Source of the DNA: Rufibacter tibetensis
Lineage (GTDB): Bacteria > Bacteroidota > Bacteroidia > Cytophagales > Hymenobacteraceae
Reading direction: 5' to 3'
Assembly (NCBI RefSeq): GCF_001310085.1
Contig: NZ_CP012643.1
Span: 2,897,501 to 2,961,500, forward strand
DNA length: 64,000 bases
Position 1 is the stretch's first letter. Each line of letters starts with the position of its first letter. Below the pieces are notes generated by a model. It made no database searches. It was not told the origin of the DNA and was given only the letters and a program-made list of their open reading frames with translations. Position numbers and translations under genes: made by a program. Of this stretch, positions 27,203 to 36,072 are shown piece by piece.

Positions 27203-29005
27203 ATGATAGAAAACTCTCCAGAAGCATTGTTCGCTGAACGGGAACAACGCTTTTTCTCCGCTGAGGAGCGTCAGGCTACCAGGTACCGCTGGGTAGGCTG
27301 GCTTCGGTTGTCTTTTTTTGTGGGTTCCGTTTTGGGCTGTGTGTTGCTGTTCTACTACGGGCAAAATGGGGCAGGTCTAGGCTTGCTCATTGGCGGGTAC
27401 TTTATCTTCGCAATGCTTATTCATTGGCACAACAAAATTGAGTACGCCCGCAAGCACCAACTCTACCTGGGCTTGATTAACCGAAGAGAAAACGAACGCC
27501 TTAGAGGTGAGCTGACCTCTTTTCCTGACGGGGAAGAGTTTCAGGAACCCAATCATTACTACACGGCAGACTTAGACGTTTTCGGGCCGAATTCTTTATT
27601 TCAGCTTTTAAATAGGGGAGTGACCCGGCTGGGCCAGCAACGGCTGGCTGAATGGTTGAAAGCACCCGCACCTGCCCAGGAAATTATTGCGCGGCAAGAG
27701 GCAGTGGCAGAACTCAAACCTGACCTTGACTGGCGGCAGAACTTAGAGGCCCGCGCCATGCACCATCACCGCAAAACCCAGCAACTACCCCAACCTTTCC
27801 TGTTATGGCTCAAAAGCCCTAACTTCTTTACCGGCAAAGGCTGGCTGGTAGCCCTCACGTTCCTTTTGCCTTTGCTCACCATTGGAACCGCCGTGTACTG
27901 GGCTGAAGGGTATTCTCATTACCCTTTCCTGGGGTTGGTGCTGTTGCAGTTTATGATTGCTTACAAGTACCAGCGGCAGCGCGATGAGTATTACGAGGAA
28001 AGCACCGGCATGTATGAGACCTTGCGCAGCTACACAGACCTGCTCGTGCACATTGAAGGACGAAGTTTTAAAAGCCCGAAAGCGCTGGGCTTGCAGCAGC
28101 AACTCAAAATAGATGAGCGGCAGGCTTCTGAGCACGTGCGCAAACTGGCGTCAATCATTCAGTTCCTTTCGGCGCGGCTAAATACTTACCTTAATTTTAT
28201 CTTGAACCACGTGTTCATGTGGGACTTTATCTGGATGTGGCGTCTGGAGCGCTGGAAAAAGACCATGTCTGGCAATATTGGGTTGGTGCTTAATGCGGCA
28301 GCTGAGTTTGAGGCCTTGGCAAGCCTGGCGGCTTTTCAGTATGCCAATCCTTCCTATGCTGTTCCTCTTATTAGCTCCAATGCCTTTGAGTTTGATGCCC
28401 AAGACCTGAGCCATCCGCTTATTTTTAGTCCTACCCGTACTGCCAACAGCATTTCATTTCAGGGGGCAGGCCACACGGTCCTTATTACGGGTTCTAACAT
28501 GTCTGGGAAGAGTACGTTTCTGCGGGCCGTAGGCGTGAACATGGTGCTCGCCTTTACGGGTACTGCCGTCTGCGCGAACCGCCTCACCGTGTTCCCGGCC
28601 CAAGTGTACACCAGCATGCGCACCGAAGATAACCTCGCGGAGAATACCTCTTCCTTTTATGCGGAGCTGAAGCGCCTTAAAATCCTCATTGACCTGACAG
28701 CAAGCAATGAACCTGTCTACTTCTTCCTTGACGAAATCCTGAAAGGCACCAACTCACATGACCGGCACCAAGGGGCCATGGCTTTGATCCGGCAATTGCA
28801 TCAACGGCAGGCGGCTGGCTTCGTGTCCACCCATGATCTGGAGTTGGGTACCATGGAAGATGAGTTGCCAGGCTCGGTGCAGAACTTCAGCTTCAATAGC
28901 TATTTTGAAGACGGGCAACTACGCTTTGACTATACCCTGCGGCCTGGTATCTGCCAAAGCTTTAATGCCAGCCAACTCATGCGCCAAATGGGCATTGAAG
29001 TATAG
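27203..29005 (+). CDS. Membrane-anchored MutS-family ATPase
   Basis: A 600-aa protein that keeps the MutS clamp/ATPase half and lacks the mismatch-binding and connector domains. Two hydrophobic helices lie at about residues 32-70 and another pair at about 208-250, so it is membrane-anchored. The ATPase has Walker A GSNMSGKST (430-438), Walker B FFLDEIL (508-514) and the MutS signature KGTNSHDRHQGA. Classical mismatch repair is unlikely; such proteins are frequent in Bacteroidota and their role is unknown. It is a single gene between the REPIN-like element and two small unknown genes. Confidence 0.88.
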   Translation: MIENSPEALFAEREQRFFSAEERQATRYRWVGWLRLSFFVGSVLGCVLLFYYGQNGAGLGLLIGGYFIFAMLIHWHNKIEYARKHQLYLGLINRRENERLRGELTSFPDGEEFQEPNHYYTADLDVFGPNSLFQLLNRGVTRLGQQRLAEWLKAPAPAQEIIARQEAVAELKPDLDWRQNLEARAMHHHRKTQQLPQPFLLWLKSPNFFTGKGWLVALTFLLPLLTIGTAVYWAEGYSHYPFLGLVLLQFMIAYKYQRQRDEYYEESTGMYETLRSYTDLLVHIEGRSFKSPKALGLQQQLKIDERQASEHVRKLASIIQFLSARLNTYLNFILNHVFMWDFIWMWRLERWKKTMSGNIGLVLNAAAEFEALASLAAFQYANPSYAVPLISSNAFEFDAQDLSHPLIFSPTRTANSISFQGAGHTVLITGSNMSGKSTFLRAVGVNMVLAFTGTAVCANRLTVFPAQVYTSMRTEDNLAENTSSFYAELKRLKILIDLTASNEPVYFFLDEILKGTNSHDRHQGAMALIRQLHQRQAAGFVSTHDLELGTMEDELPGSVQNFSFNSYFEDGQLRFDYTLRPGICQSFNASQLMRQMGIEV

Positions 29006-29207
29006 GGTAGCTTAACTTTCCAAAAACAGTACAGAAAGAGCCTTCTTCTTAAATTGTGAGATAGGCTATTTATATGTACATGCTGTATTTAAGAGGTAAA
29101 TAGAAGAACCTTAATTTATAAAGTTAAGGTAACAATTCATCAGTCCAGAAGACTACCTTTACGTACAGCAAACCTGTGGCAATTACTAATTCTTTTCTAC
29201 TTAGTTT
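29006..29207. other. Intergenic region with small hairpin
   Basis: ACCTTAA-TTTATAAAG-TTAAGGT (29108-29130) is a 7-bp AU-rich hairpin. A near-consensus box TACCTTTA occurs near 29154, upstream of the following small gene. Nothing else is seen. Confidence 0.35.
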
Positions 29208-29456
29208 ATGCGCGTAGTAGCAGACATTCCGCACCCTGAAATCAAGATAACCTTGCTGGCTTGGAACGGCAAGTACCTTATAAAGCTGGAGTTAGGCCCT
29301 TTTGAGCAAACCTATAAGGTGAGTGAAATGGAAGTAACTGGCGGTGATGAGGAAGTAAAGAAGTGGTTAGATGAGCCTTTTCTGCAAAGCAGCATTGAGC
29401 TATTTCTGGCCATGCGGAAAAACCTATATGCCACCCGTATTCGCCACGAATACTAG
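29208..29456 (+). CDS. Small conserved-looking protein, unknown function
   Basis: An 82-aa soluble protein with a beta-rich first half (IKITLLAWNGKYLIKLELGPFEQTYKVSEM) and a helical second half (VKKWLDEPFLQSSIELFLAMRKNLYATRIRHEY). Composition and codon use look genuinely coding. I do not recognise the family. There are no signal peptide, cysteines or metal motifs. It could be a cytoplasmic regulator or adaptor. Confidence 0.6.
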   Translation: MRVVADIPHPEIKITLLAWNGKYLIKLELGPFEQTYKVSEMEVTGGDEEVKKWLDEPFLQSSIELFLAMRKNLYATRIRHEY

Positions 29457-29626
29457 AAAATACAAAGCGTATTTCTACCGCATTTAAGAGGAAAAGAAAT
29501 GAAATATAGGTAATTACTTGTTTTTACAGAAAGCAACACCTAAATTCATTTCAAGACAGACAACGACTATTATTGTATGAGTTTAACCCAAAGCGCCACA
29601 ATGTAGCGTGTAGTCCCCTTTGCGCC

Positions 29627-30061
29627 ATGAAGATAGGATTTAGCAAACACATTAAAATCTCCTATCGGGCGGATATGCAAACGGTTATAATCCGTTGGCA
29701 GCAGCCTGTCACCTTTACTGAGTTCAAGATGAACTGCCTGGCCATTCTTTCATTGGCCAAAGAGCATACTGCCGCTACCTGGCTGTTTGACTGTAGGTCA
29801 AAGGGTGAGATTACCCAACAGGAAAGCGACTGGCTCAGTAATGAATTCTACCCTAAATCTCTACAGCAAGTCTCATCGCGGGTGTTGGTTGCCTGGTTGC
29901 TAACCCCCCGGCAAATGCAGCGCCTTAAAGAAGGCGAACTCTCTGCCGTCTCCTCAGATTGCCCAGACGTAAGCAGGAAAGCCTTTCTTACAGAACACGA
30001 AGCTGTGAAATGGTTGGAAGACACAGTAGCCCAAATGGAATTTGGCAAGACAAACCAATAA
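29627..30061 (+). CDS. Soluble protein, unknown function (STAS/SpoIIAA-like length)
   Basis: A 144-aa protein from ATG 29627 (MKIGFSKHIKISYRADMQTV). A TTG start 54 bp upstream is possible but adds an unlikely peptide. The pattern of beta strands (ISYRADMQTVIIRWQQPVTFTEFK) then helix and WLFDCRSKGEI resembles the SpoIIAA-like/STAS topology of small Bacteroidota regulators, but no phosphorylatable DSxG motif is present. Function is unknown. It is followed by about 620 bp without a gene. Confidence 0.6.
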   Translation: MKIGFSKHIKISYRADMQTVIIRWQQPVTFTEFKMNCLAILSLAKEHTAATWLFDCRSKGEITQQESDWLSNEFYPKSLQQVSSRVLVAWLLTPRQMQRLKEGELSAVSSDCPDVSRKAFLTEHEAVKWLEDTVAQMEFGKTNQ

Positions 30062-30683
30062 TAGGCCTCTTTTTCCTTTCCACTTTTTTAAGGTAACTCT
30101 CAATTGAGAGAGCATCTCTCCTGCGGCACTGCCAGGTTTGGGAAAGATCAGCCAACCCTTCCTCAGGCTCCATGTATTGTTCTGCTGTTGTTATGTCTGT
30201 GTTTTTGTGAATCTGTGTGATGGCTTGGGTGCTCAGGATGAACTTTGTTTTGGGGCCGTAGGTAACCTGTAAGTTGATTTAATCGCCAGAGATAATGGCA
30301 CCACTTTTACTGGTGAACGCAAGCTTCGTAAGCGTTTTGCGAAATTCAGCTTTAAAACAAAAAACAGCATAGCGTTGACTCCTCCTCTACCTGTTTCAAC
30401 AAAGTACTAATGGAACGAGTACTAAAGGAAAAGGTAGATCCATTAAGGTAGCTACCAGCCCTAAATAATTAGTAGGTAAATAAAAACATAGCGTTTTAGG
30501 GGTAATTTAATGTGATCAGTCCAAAAACGCCCTGTCTGTTTTAGAAGCGTCACCAGTTTGCGGTCCCACCTTTGGTTCTATGTAAATAGAATATCTTATA
30601 TACCGGAATTACAGTATAAGTCTATTAATAAAAGGACCGTCTCAAGTGATTTTGAGGCTAATACGTACTTCTACTGATTCATT
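30062..30683. other. Intergenic region, nothing recognised
   Basis: About 620 bp without a convincing coding frame on either strand. Two short similar strings, AGCATAGCGTT (near 30368) and ACATAGCGTTTT (near 30487), occur, but no clear repeat, terminator or promoter could be called. Confidence 0.35.
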
Positions 30684-32030
30684 ATGCTTCATATAAACGA
30701 GCTTACACTTAACATTCCAGAAACCAGAAAACCACGGGTCGTCATCATTGGTGGTGGGTTTGGTGGCGCAAATTTGGCGAAGAAACTTCCTGGGAAAGAA
30801 TTTCAGGTAGTGATGTTTGATCGGCAAAATTACCACGGCTTCTGGCCGCTTTTGTACCAGGTAGCCACCGCTGGTTTAGAGCCAGATGCCATAGCCGAAC
30901 CCCTCCGGAAGATGTTTGACGAAGACTATGAAGACTTCCACTTCCGGCAGGTGAAGGTGACAGGTATCAATCCTGCTACTAAAACGGTATCAACGTTGGT
31001 GGGTGAACTAGCCTATGATTTTGTGATCATTGCCACAGGTACCAAGTCTAATTACTTCGGGAACGAGCAAATCAAGAAATACTCTTTCCCCCTGAAGCAG
31101 ATACCAGATGCGCTGAATCTCAGGAGCCAGTTGCTGCAGTCTTTTGAGCAAGCCAACATGATCAAAGACCCTGTGGTGCGGCAAAGTCTCCTGAACATAG
31201 TCATTGTAGGAGGAGGGCCAACCGGAGTGGAGTTGGCGGGCTCATTGGCTGAAATGCGGAAACACGTGTTGCCTGGTGATTACCCCGGTATGGACTTCAG
31301 CCAGATGAATATTTATCTGGTGGAGGGGCTTGACCGGGTCTTGCCTCCCATGTCTCCTGAGTCAAGCGCCACTACCAAGAAGTACCTGGAGGAGGTGGGT
31401 ATTATTCTCAAACTTAACACCTTGGTGGAGTCATATGACGGGCAGGTAGTCACCTTTAAAGGAGGGGAACAAATCAGGTCTCAAACGCTTATCTGGGCAG
31501 CCGGAGTCTCTGGGGCTCAGATTGCAGGATTGCCTCCTGAAGTAAGTGACAGAGGGCGCTATTTGGTAAACACGTTCAACCAGGTAATTGGCTTTCCTGA
31601 TGTGTTTGCCATTGGCGACATTGCCTATATGAAAACCGAGAAATACCCAAGGGGACACCCGGGCGTAGCACAACCTGCTATTCAGCAAGGCAAACACCTG
31701 GCTAAAAACCTGCAGCGCATCATGCGGAAAGAGCCACTGGTTCCTTTTGAGTACTTTGACAAAGGGTCTTTGGCTATCATAGGCAGAAACCGGGCAGTGG
31801 CAGATTTGCCAAAGAACATGCACCTGAAAGGATTCATAGCTTGGATGGCCTGGCTCTTTGTGCACATTTATTATCTGATAGGCTTTCGTAGTAAATTAAT
31901 TGTGTTGGCAAACTGGGTGTACAAGTTCTTTACTTATGAGAACGGCACCCGGCTTATCATCAGACCTTTTATCCGGAAAGATGATAAGGCCGGTCAGGAG
32001 TTTGTGCGAAGGCAGGCTGACTTGGATTAA
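30684..32030 (+). CDS. ndh: Type II NADH:quinone oxidoreductase (NDH-2 family)
   Basis: A 448-aa single-subunit flavoprotein passing electrons from NADH to quinone without proton pumping. The FAD-binding VVIIGGGFGGANLAKKL is at about residues 19-35, the NAD-binding IVIVGGGPTGVELAGSLAEM about 172-191, and the second FAD motif VFAIGDIAYM near 310. The C-terminus (FIAWMAWLFVHIYYLIGF, about 385-402) is hydrophobic and attaches the enzyme to the membrane, as in other NDH-2. A single gene with its own terminator. Confidence 0.92.
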   Translation: MLHINELTLNIPETRKPRVVIIGGGFGGANLAKKLPGKEFQVVMFDRQNYHGFWPLLYQVATAGLEPDAIAEPLRKMFDEDYEDFHFRQVKVTGINPATKTVSTLVGELAYDFVIIATGTKSNYFGNEQIKKYSFPLKQIPDALNLRSQLLQSFEQANMIKDPVVRQSLLNIVIVGGGPTGVELAGSLAEMRKHVLPGDYPGMDFSQMNIYLVEGLDRVLPPMSPESSATTKKYLEEVGIILKLNTLVESYDGQVVTFKGGEQIRSQTLIWAAGVSGAQIAGLPPEVSDRGRYLVNTFNQVIGFPDVFAIGDIAYMKTEKYPRGHPGVAQPAIQQGKHLAKNLQRIMRKEPLVPFEYFDKGSLAIIGRNRAVADLPKNMHLKGFIAWMAWLFVHIYYLIGFRSKLIVLANWVYKFFTYENGTRLIIRPFIRKDDKAGQEFVRRQADLD

Positions 32031-32044
32031 ACGGTATGATTTTT

Positions 32045-32082
32045 CAAAACAGAAGGGGCCTCTAAAGGCCCCTTCTGTTTTG
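32045..32082 (+). terminator. 16-bp perfect hairpin terminator of ndh
   Basis: CAAAACAGAAGGGGCC-TCTAAA-GGCCCCTTCTGTTTTG. CAAAACAG and CTGTTTTG form the base of the stem here and GGCC the top, the reverse of the order in the shared-core hairpins. Confidence 0.8.
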
Positions 32083-32726
32083 AATGGTGTGCAGATTTAT
32101 AGACCTGGTGAGAGGTAGGTATTTATGATAAAAACAAATGAAGCCTTTATTCTTCTGGTGGATTCTACAAATTGATTTTGGATGCTTCCTTACACTTCGT
32201 TCTTATTAAAGAATATTTTAAACAAAATGAATGATGTTTTTGGTAGTTGTAGTAATACTTCAAGAAAATTTTTTAACAAGTCAATAATTATATTCGATTA
32301 AGACATAAATTGGCTATTTCTTTAATTTAGGGATTATAAATAGGACTTTTAAGGATGAGTATACTACTTACTTTTAGGTATTATGCATTAATTTATAAAA
32401 ATTAGTATAATTTATTTTGATGTTTATGAATTAACCTCTATATTAGATAAAGAAATTCATATATAGCTGTTGTGAAGAGTAACAGTATAGGTCTGAGTTT
32501 CTAAATATTAGTTGTACTTAATGTTTGTGTTGTTGTCCTAATGTATCTTTTTGATTATATTTTTTATAAATAGAGTTAAAAATACAGGAACGTTCTTTAA
32601 TTAACCTACGTTCAGGAAATGAAAACAATATGAGGGAAAGCTTAACAGCTTACTCTTACAAGTAAAAATTGAAACGTCATATTTAATCTATAGGTAATAT
32701 AATTGTTAATCCGAAACCCGAAAGTT
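32083..32726. other. AT-rich intergenic region
   Basis: About 640 bp, visibly richer in A+T than the rest of the window, with no convincing frame. It may be a horizontally acquired remnant, a silencer-like spacer, or the long leader of the small gene at 32727. Confidence 0.4.
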
Positions 32727-32882
32727 ATGAAAGCTAAAGCTACCTTCCTGAGTTACATCTCTGCAGAAAAGAGAATGAGAAAAGAGCAGTCTAAATCAGC
32801 AAATGCAAAGACTGGTAAGAACAATGTTGATCAAGTGTCACAACTTGAGAAAAGAGCATCAATGACTGCCGCAAGTAACTAA
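32727..32882 (+). CDS. Candidate 51-aa basic small protein
   Basis: ATG 32727 to TAA 32880-32882 encodes a 51-residue, Lys/Ser/Ala-rich peptide (MKAKATFLSYISAEKRMRKE at the start, ending MTAASN). It stands out from the AT-rich surroundings by a clearly more codon-like composition. No signal peptide, helix of membrane length or known motif is present. It could be a small regulatory or nucleic-acid-binding protein, or a chance frame. Confidence 0.45.
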   Translation: MKAKATFLSYISAEKRMRKEQSKSANAKTGKNNVDQVSQLEKRASMTAASN

Positions 32883-33058
32883 TTAAAGTTTCTTTGCCTT
32901 GGAGAGAAATAGGACCTGAAATAGACTGTGTTAAGCTATACTCCTTCTCTATAGAAATATTATACTCAAAATGTAGAGGCTTCCTTTATCTGCCAATCAA
33001 TTGGATGTGCTTATAAGAGGCCCTTCTTCCAAAATTTAATTCAAGATAAAATCAAAAG

Positions 33059-33089
33059 AAAAGCCCCGCTGTGACACAGCGGGGCTTTT
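33059..33089 (-). terminator. Intrinsic terminator of the ribosomal/EF-Ts operon
   Basis: AAAAGCCCCGCTG-TGACA-CAGCGGGGCTTTT, a 13-bp perfect GC-rich stem, 28 bp past the tsf stop on the minus strand. Confidence 0.9.
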
Positions 33090-33117
33090 GCAGTATGAAG
33101 CTTAAATACGGAGTTCC

Positions 33118-33951
33118 TTAGCCGATAGCTACACGCTTGAACTCAGTTACGGTCATGCCCTTAGAGGTGTTATCCAATAACTTAGCAATAGTAACAGAAG
33201 GATCTTTCACAAACTCCTGGTTCAATAAGGTGCTTTCTTTGTAGAACTTGTTCAGTTTGCCTTGAGCAATTTTCTCCAGCATTTCCTCTGGTTTGCCTTC
33301 TGCGCGAGCTTGCTCTTTTCCAATTTCAATTTCGCGTTGGATGGTAGCAGCATCTACGCCGTCTTTGTCAACGGCAATAGGGCGCATGGCAGCAATCTGC
33401 ATGGCTACGTCTTTTCCAACTTCAGTAACTTCGTTACCGCCGGTGTTAGTTAAGCCAACCAATACACCCAATTTACCATTAGAGTGGTTGTAAGCAACAA
33501 CTCTCTCAGCAGAAACAGTCTCATAAGAAACCACGTCAATTTTCTCACCAATTTTACCCATCAAATCAGTGATGTGGTCTTGTAGTGAACGGCCATCGGA
33601 CTGAGGCGTAGCTAACAAATCTTCTTTGGTGCCAGAGGTGTTAGAAACTGCAGCAGCCAAAACAGTTTGAGCCAGGTTTTTGAAATCTTCTACTTTAGAT
33701 ACTGGCTCAGTTTCGCAAGCAAGCGCGATCACTGTTCCAACGGTACCATCAGCGTTCACCTGCGTCAACACAGCTCCTTCAGAAGTAGCGTTATCGGCAC
33801 GCTTGCTGGCAATTTTCTGGCCTTGTTTGCGGAGAATATCTTTGGCTGTTTCAAAGTCGCCGTTTGCTTCGGTCAACGCTTTTTTGCAGTCCATCATACC
33901 TGCGCCAGTTTCCTGACGAAGTCTGTTTACATCTTGTGCTGTAATAGCCAT
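33118..33951 (-). CDS. tsf: Translation elongation factor Ts
   Basis: The guanine nucleotide exchange factor that recycles EF-Tu. The 277-aa protein has the N-terminal UBA-like domain with VNRLRQETGAGMMDCKKAL (residues 8-26), followed by two EF-TS core domains. Length is normal. It is the last gene of rplM-rpsI-rpsB-tsf on the minus strand. A 16-bp hairpin between rpsB and tsf may reduce its expression relative to the ribosomal genes; a strong terminator follows. Confidence 0.98.
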   Translation of the reverse strand: MAITAQDVNRLRQETGAGMMDCKKALTEANGDFETAKDILRKQGQKIASKRADNATSEGAVLTQVNADGTVGTVIALACETEPVSKVEDFKNLAQTVLAAAVSNTSGTKEDLLATPQSDGRSLQDHITDLMGKIGEKIDVVSYETVSAERVVAYNHSNGKLGVLVGLTNTGGNEVTEVGKDVAMQIAAMRPIAVDKDGVDAATIQREIEIGKEQARAEGKPEEMLEKIAQGKLNKFYKESTLLNQEFVKDPSVTIAKLLDNTSKGMTVTEFKRVAIG

Positions 33952-34033
33952 TGTTCTTTTATTAAGAATTACGGTTAAAAAGTTTCAATAGGAGGGTGGT
34001 GCAGCTTTTAACAAGACGGCACCGGTAAGAGTA

Positions 34034-34083
34034 AAAAGAAACTGAACATCAGTGGCCAGGCTTCCTAATGTTCAGTTTCTTTT
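34034..34083 (-). terminator. Intercistronic hairpin between rpsB and tsf
   Basis: AAAAGAAACTGAACAT pairs perfectly with ATGTTCAGTTTCTTTT over 16 bp, with an 18-nt loop, in the 158-bp gap between rpsB and tsf. On the minus strand the second arm ends in a T-rich run, so it could act as an attenuator or partial terminator. Confidence 0.65.
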
Positions 34084-34109
34084 AAGATAATCTTATGAGA
34101 TTAAGAAGC

Positions 34110-34871
34110 TTATTCAGCGTCAATTTTCTCCTGGATGCCTTCTTCTTCAGAACGCTTTCTGTCAGTGTCTTCTTTGTCTACTTTACGCTCAGACAGACCT
34201 TCTTCAATGGCTTTGCCAATCAAAGAAGTGATCAAAGAGATAGACTTAGAAGCGTCATCATTTGCTGGGATTGGGAAGTCAACTAACTCTGGGTTAGAGT
34301 TGGTATCTACAATCGCGAATACTGGCAAGTTCAGTTTCTGAGCTTCTTTGATAGCGATAGACTCACGCTTCACGTCAACAATGAACAAAGCAGCTGGGAG
34401 ACGTGACAAATCAGCGATACCACCCAATACACGATCTAGTTTCTCACGCTCACGTGATAACATTAAACGCTCACGTTTCGCCATTGCAGCGTACGCAGTG
34501 TTTTCTTTTACCATTTTGTCAATAGTTGACATTTTCTTCAAAGACTTACGAACAGTCTGAAAGTTAGTCAACATGCCACCTAACCAACGGTCAGTCACAT
34601 AAGGCATTTTAAGGCGTTTTGCCTCTTCAGCCACAATGTCCTGTGCTTGTTTCTTAGTGGCGACAAACAAAATCTTACGTCCAGATTTAGCGATCTGCTT
34701 AATAGCGTTGGTCGCCTCGTCAAGAGAAACTAAGGTTTTGTTCAGGTCAATGATGTGGATGCCGTTTTTCTCCATGAAAATGTACGGAGCCATTTTAGGA
34801 TCCCATTTTCTGGTAAGGTGACCAAAGTGTACACCGGCGTCCAGTAAATCTTTATAAGTGGTATTAGCCAT
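34110..34871 (-). CDS. rpsB: 30S ribosomal protein S2
   Basis: The 253-aa S2 protein of the small subunit. Landmarks are DAGVHFGHLTRKWDPKMAPYIF at the N-terminus, KKQAQDIVAEEA, PYVTDRWLGGMLTNF (residues about 95-109), and ALFIVDVKRESIAIKEA. The C-terminal acidic tail (EEGIQEKIDAE) is common in this phylum. It is the third gene of the minus-strand operon, 24 bp after rpsI. Confidence 0.98.
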   Translation of the reverse strand: MANTTYKDLLDAGVHFGHLTRKWDPKMAPYIFMEKNGIHIIDLNKTLVSLDEATNAIKQIAKSGRKILFVATKKQAQDIVAEEAKRLKMPYVTDRWLGGMLTNFQTVRKSLKKMSTIDKMVKENTAYAAMAKRERLMLSREREKLDRVLGGIADLSRLPAALFIVDVKRESIAIKEAQKLNLPVFAIVDTNSNPELVDFPIPANDDASKSISLITSLIGKAIEEGLSERKVDKEDTDRKRSEEEGIQEKIDAE

Positions 34872-34895
34872 GGTATTGATACAGCTGATGAGATA

Positions 34896-35282
34896 TTAAC
34901 GTTTAGAGAACTGGAAAGAACGACGGGCTTTACGTCTACCGAATTTCTTACGCTCCACCATACGTGGATCACGTGTTAAGAATCCTTCTTTTTTCAGGGC
35001 CGGACGGGTCTCAGCGTTTTCTTCCACCAAAGCTTTGGTGATCGCCAAACGAAGGGCCTCTGCCTGACCGGCAACGCCACCGCCTTTGATATTCGCCTTA
35101 ATGTCGTATTTGCCAACCGCCTCAATCAGCGCCAACGGCTGCTGAACGATGGTTTGCAATACTTCACTAGGGAAGTATTCCTTAATATCTCTATCGTTAA
35201 TAGTGATATTCCCTTGCCCTGACGTCATGTAGATGCGCGCCACCGAGGTTTTTCTTCTACCAGATGTATTGAGAACTTCCAT
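34896..35282 (-). CDS. rpsI: 30S ribosomal protein S9
   Basis: The 128-aa S9 protein, whose C-terminal basic tail reaches the decoding centre. GRRKTSVARIYMTSGQG at residues 7-23 and ALVEENAETRPALKKEGFLTRDPRMVERKKFG identify it; the tail ends SFQFSKR, with FQFSKR in the Bacteroidota form. It is co-transcribed with rplM, 13 bp upstream. Confidence 0.98.
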   Translation of the reverse strand: MEVLNTSGRRKTSVARIYMTSGQGNITINDRDIKEYFPSEVLQTIVQQPLALIEAVGKYDIKANIKGGGVAGQAEALRLAITKALVEENAETRPALKKEGFLTRDPRMVERKKFGRRKARRSFQFSKR

Positions 35283-35295
35283 TAAATATGTCTAA

Positions 35296-35745
35296 TTATT
35301 TTGTAAGTTTTACTGTAACAGGCTGTTGTGCCTCATGCGGATGCTCTGCACCAGCGTACACAAACAGGTTGCGGAATTGCTCACGGCCCAGACGGGTTCT
35401 TGGCAACATACCTTTCACGGCGCGCTCTACCAATAAAGTAGAAGATTTGGCTTTCAACTCACGAGGAGTAAAAGTGCGCTGACCACCTGGATAACCAGTG
35501 TGCGTCACAAAGGTTTTCTTATCCCACTTCTTACCGGTCATACGAACTTTGTCCGAATTGATCACGATCACGCTATCGCCACAGTCAGCGTTAGGAGTGA
35601 AAGAAGGTTTGTTTTTACCGCGAAGGATCATCGCGATCTGAGAGGCCACACGGCCTAAGGTTGAGTCTCCGGCGTCTATCACTACCCAGCCTTTATTAGC
35701 GGCCGCCTTATTAACTGATAGCGTCTTATAACTTAAATGGTCCAT
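35296..35745 (-). CDS. rplM: 50S ribosomal protein L13
   Basis: The 149-aa L13 protein, an early-assembling part of the large subunit. DAGDSTLGRVASQIAMILRGK (residues 25-45) and the C-terminal RTRLGREQFRNLFVYAGAEHPH are diagnostic. It is the first gene of the operon; its start is about 45 bp downstream of a well-formed Bacteroidota promoter on the minus strand. Confidence 0.98.
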   Translation of the reverse strand: MDHLSYKTLSVNKAAANKGWVVIDAGDSTLGRVASQIAMILRGKNKPSFTPNADCGDSVIVINSDKVRMTGKKWDKKTFVTHTGYPGGQRTFTPRELKAKSSTLLVERAVKGMLPRTRLGREQFRNLFVYAGAEHPHEAQQPVTVKLTK

Positions 35746-35797
35746 TGTAAATGGTTAACGAGTGAAAAAAATGTATGCTTTTTCTTGAAAATGGTCA

Positions 35798-35828
35798 CAA
35801 AGATACGCGCTTTCTTTTTGGTGTGCAA
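35798..35828 (-). promoter_or_regulatory. Bacteroidota-type promoter of the rplM operon
   Basis: On the minus strand TTG (35826-35828) and TATCTTTG (35798-35805) are separated by 20 bp, matching the -33 TTG and -7 TAnnTTTG consensus and spacing. The expected transcription start is near 35791, about 45 nt before the rplM ATG. Confidence 0.7.
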
Positions 35829-36072
35829 CACTAAGTCTATTTATTCCCTTGAAAATCAAGGTAATTTAAAGAAGAAAAGGGAGTTAGGCGGTAGAAGTGA
35901 AGCGGTTAACCAAAAGGGCGACGTATGTTTTAGAGCCGCTTTAAATAAAATCTATTGAATGAACAGGCCTATTTTATAGCAGTCCATTGCCAAGCGCCTT
36001 TGATTGAGGATTGAAAGAACATCTGCCTTCTTTAGATTCAGCAGGCTGTGTACAGTAATAGAAAGTTATCCC
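35829..36072. other. Intergenic region between rplM promoter and pseudouridine synthase gene
   Basis: AT-rich spacer with no recognised gene or hairpin. Together with the promoter and leader of rplM the whole gap is about 327 bp. Confidence 0.35.
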
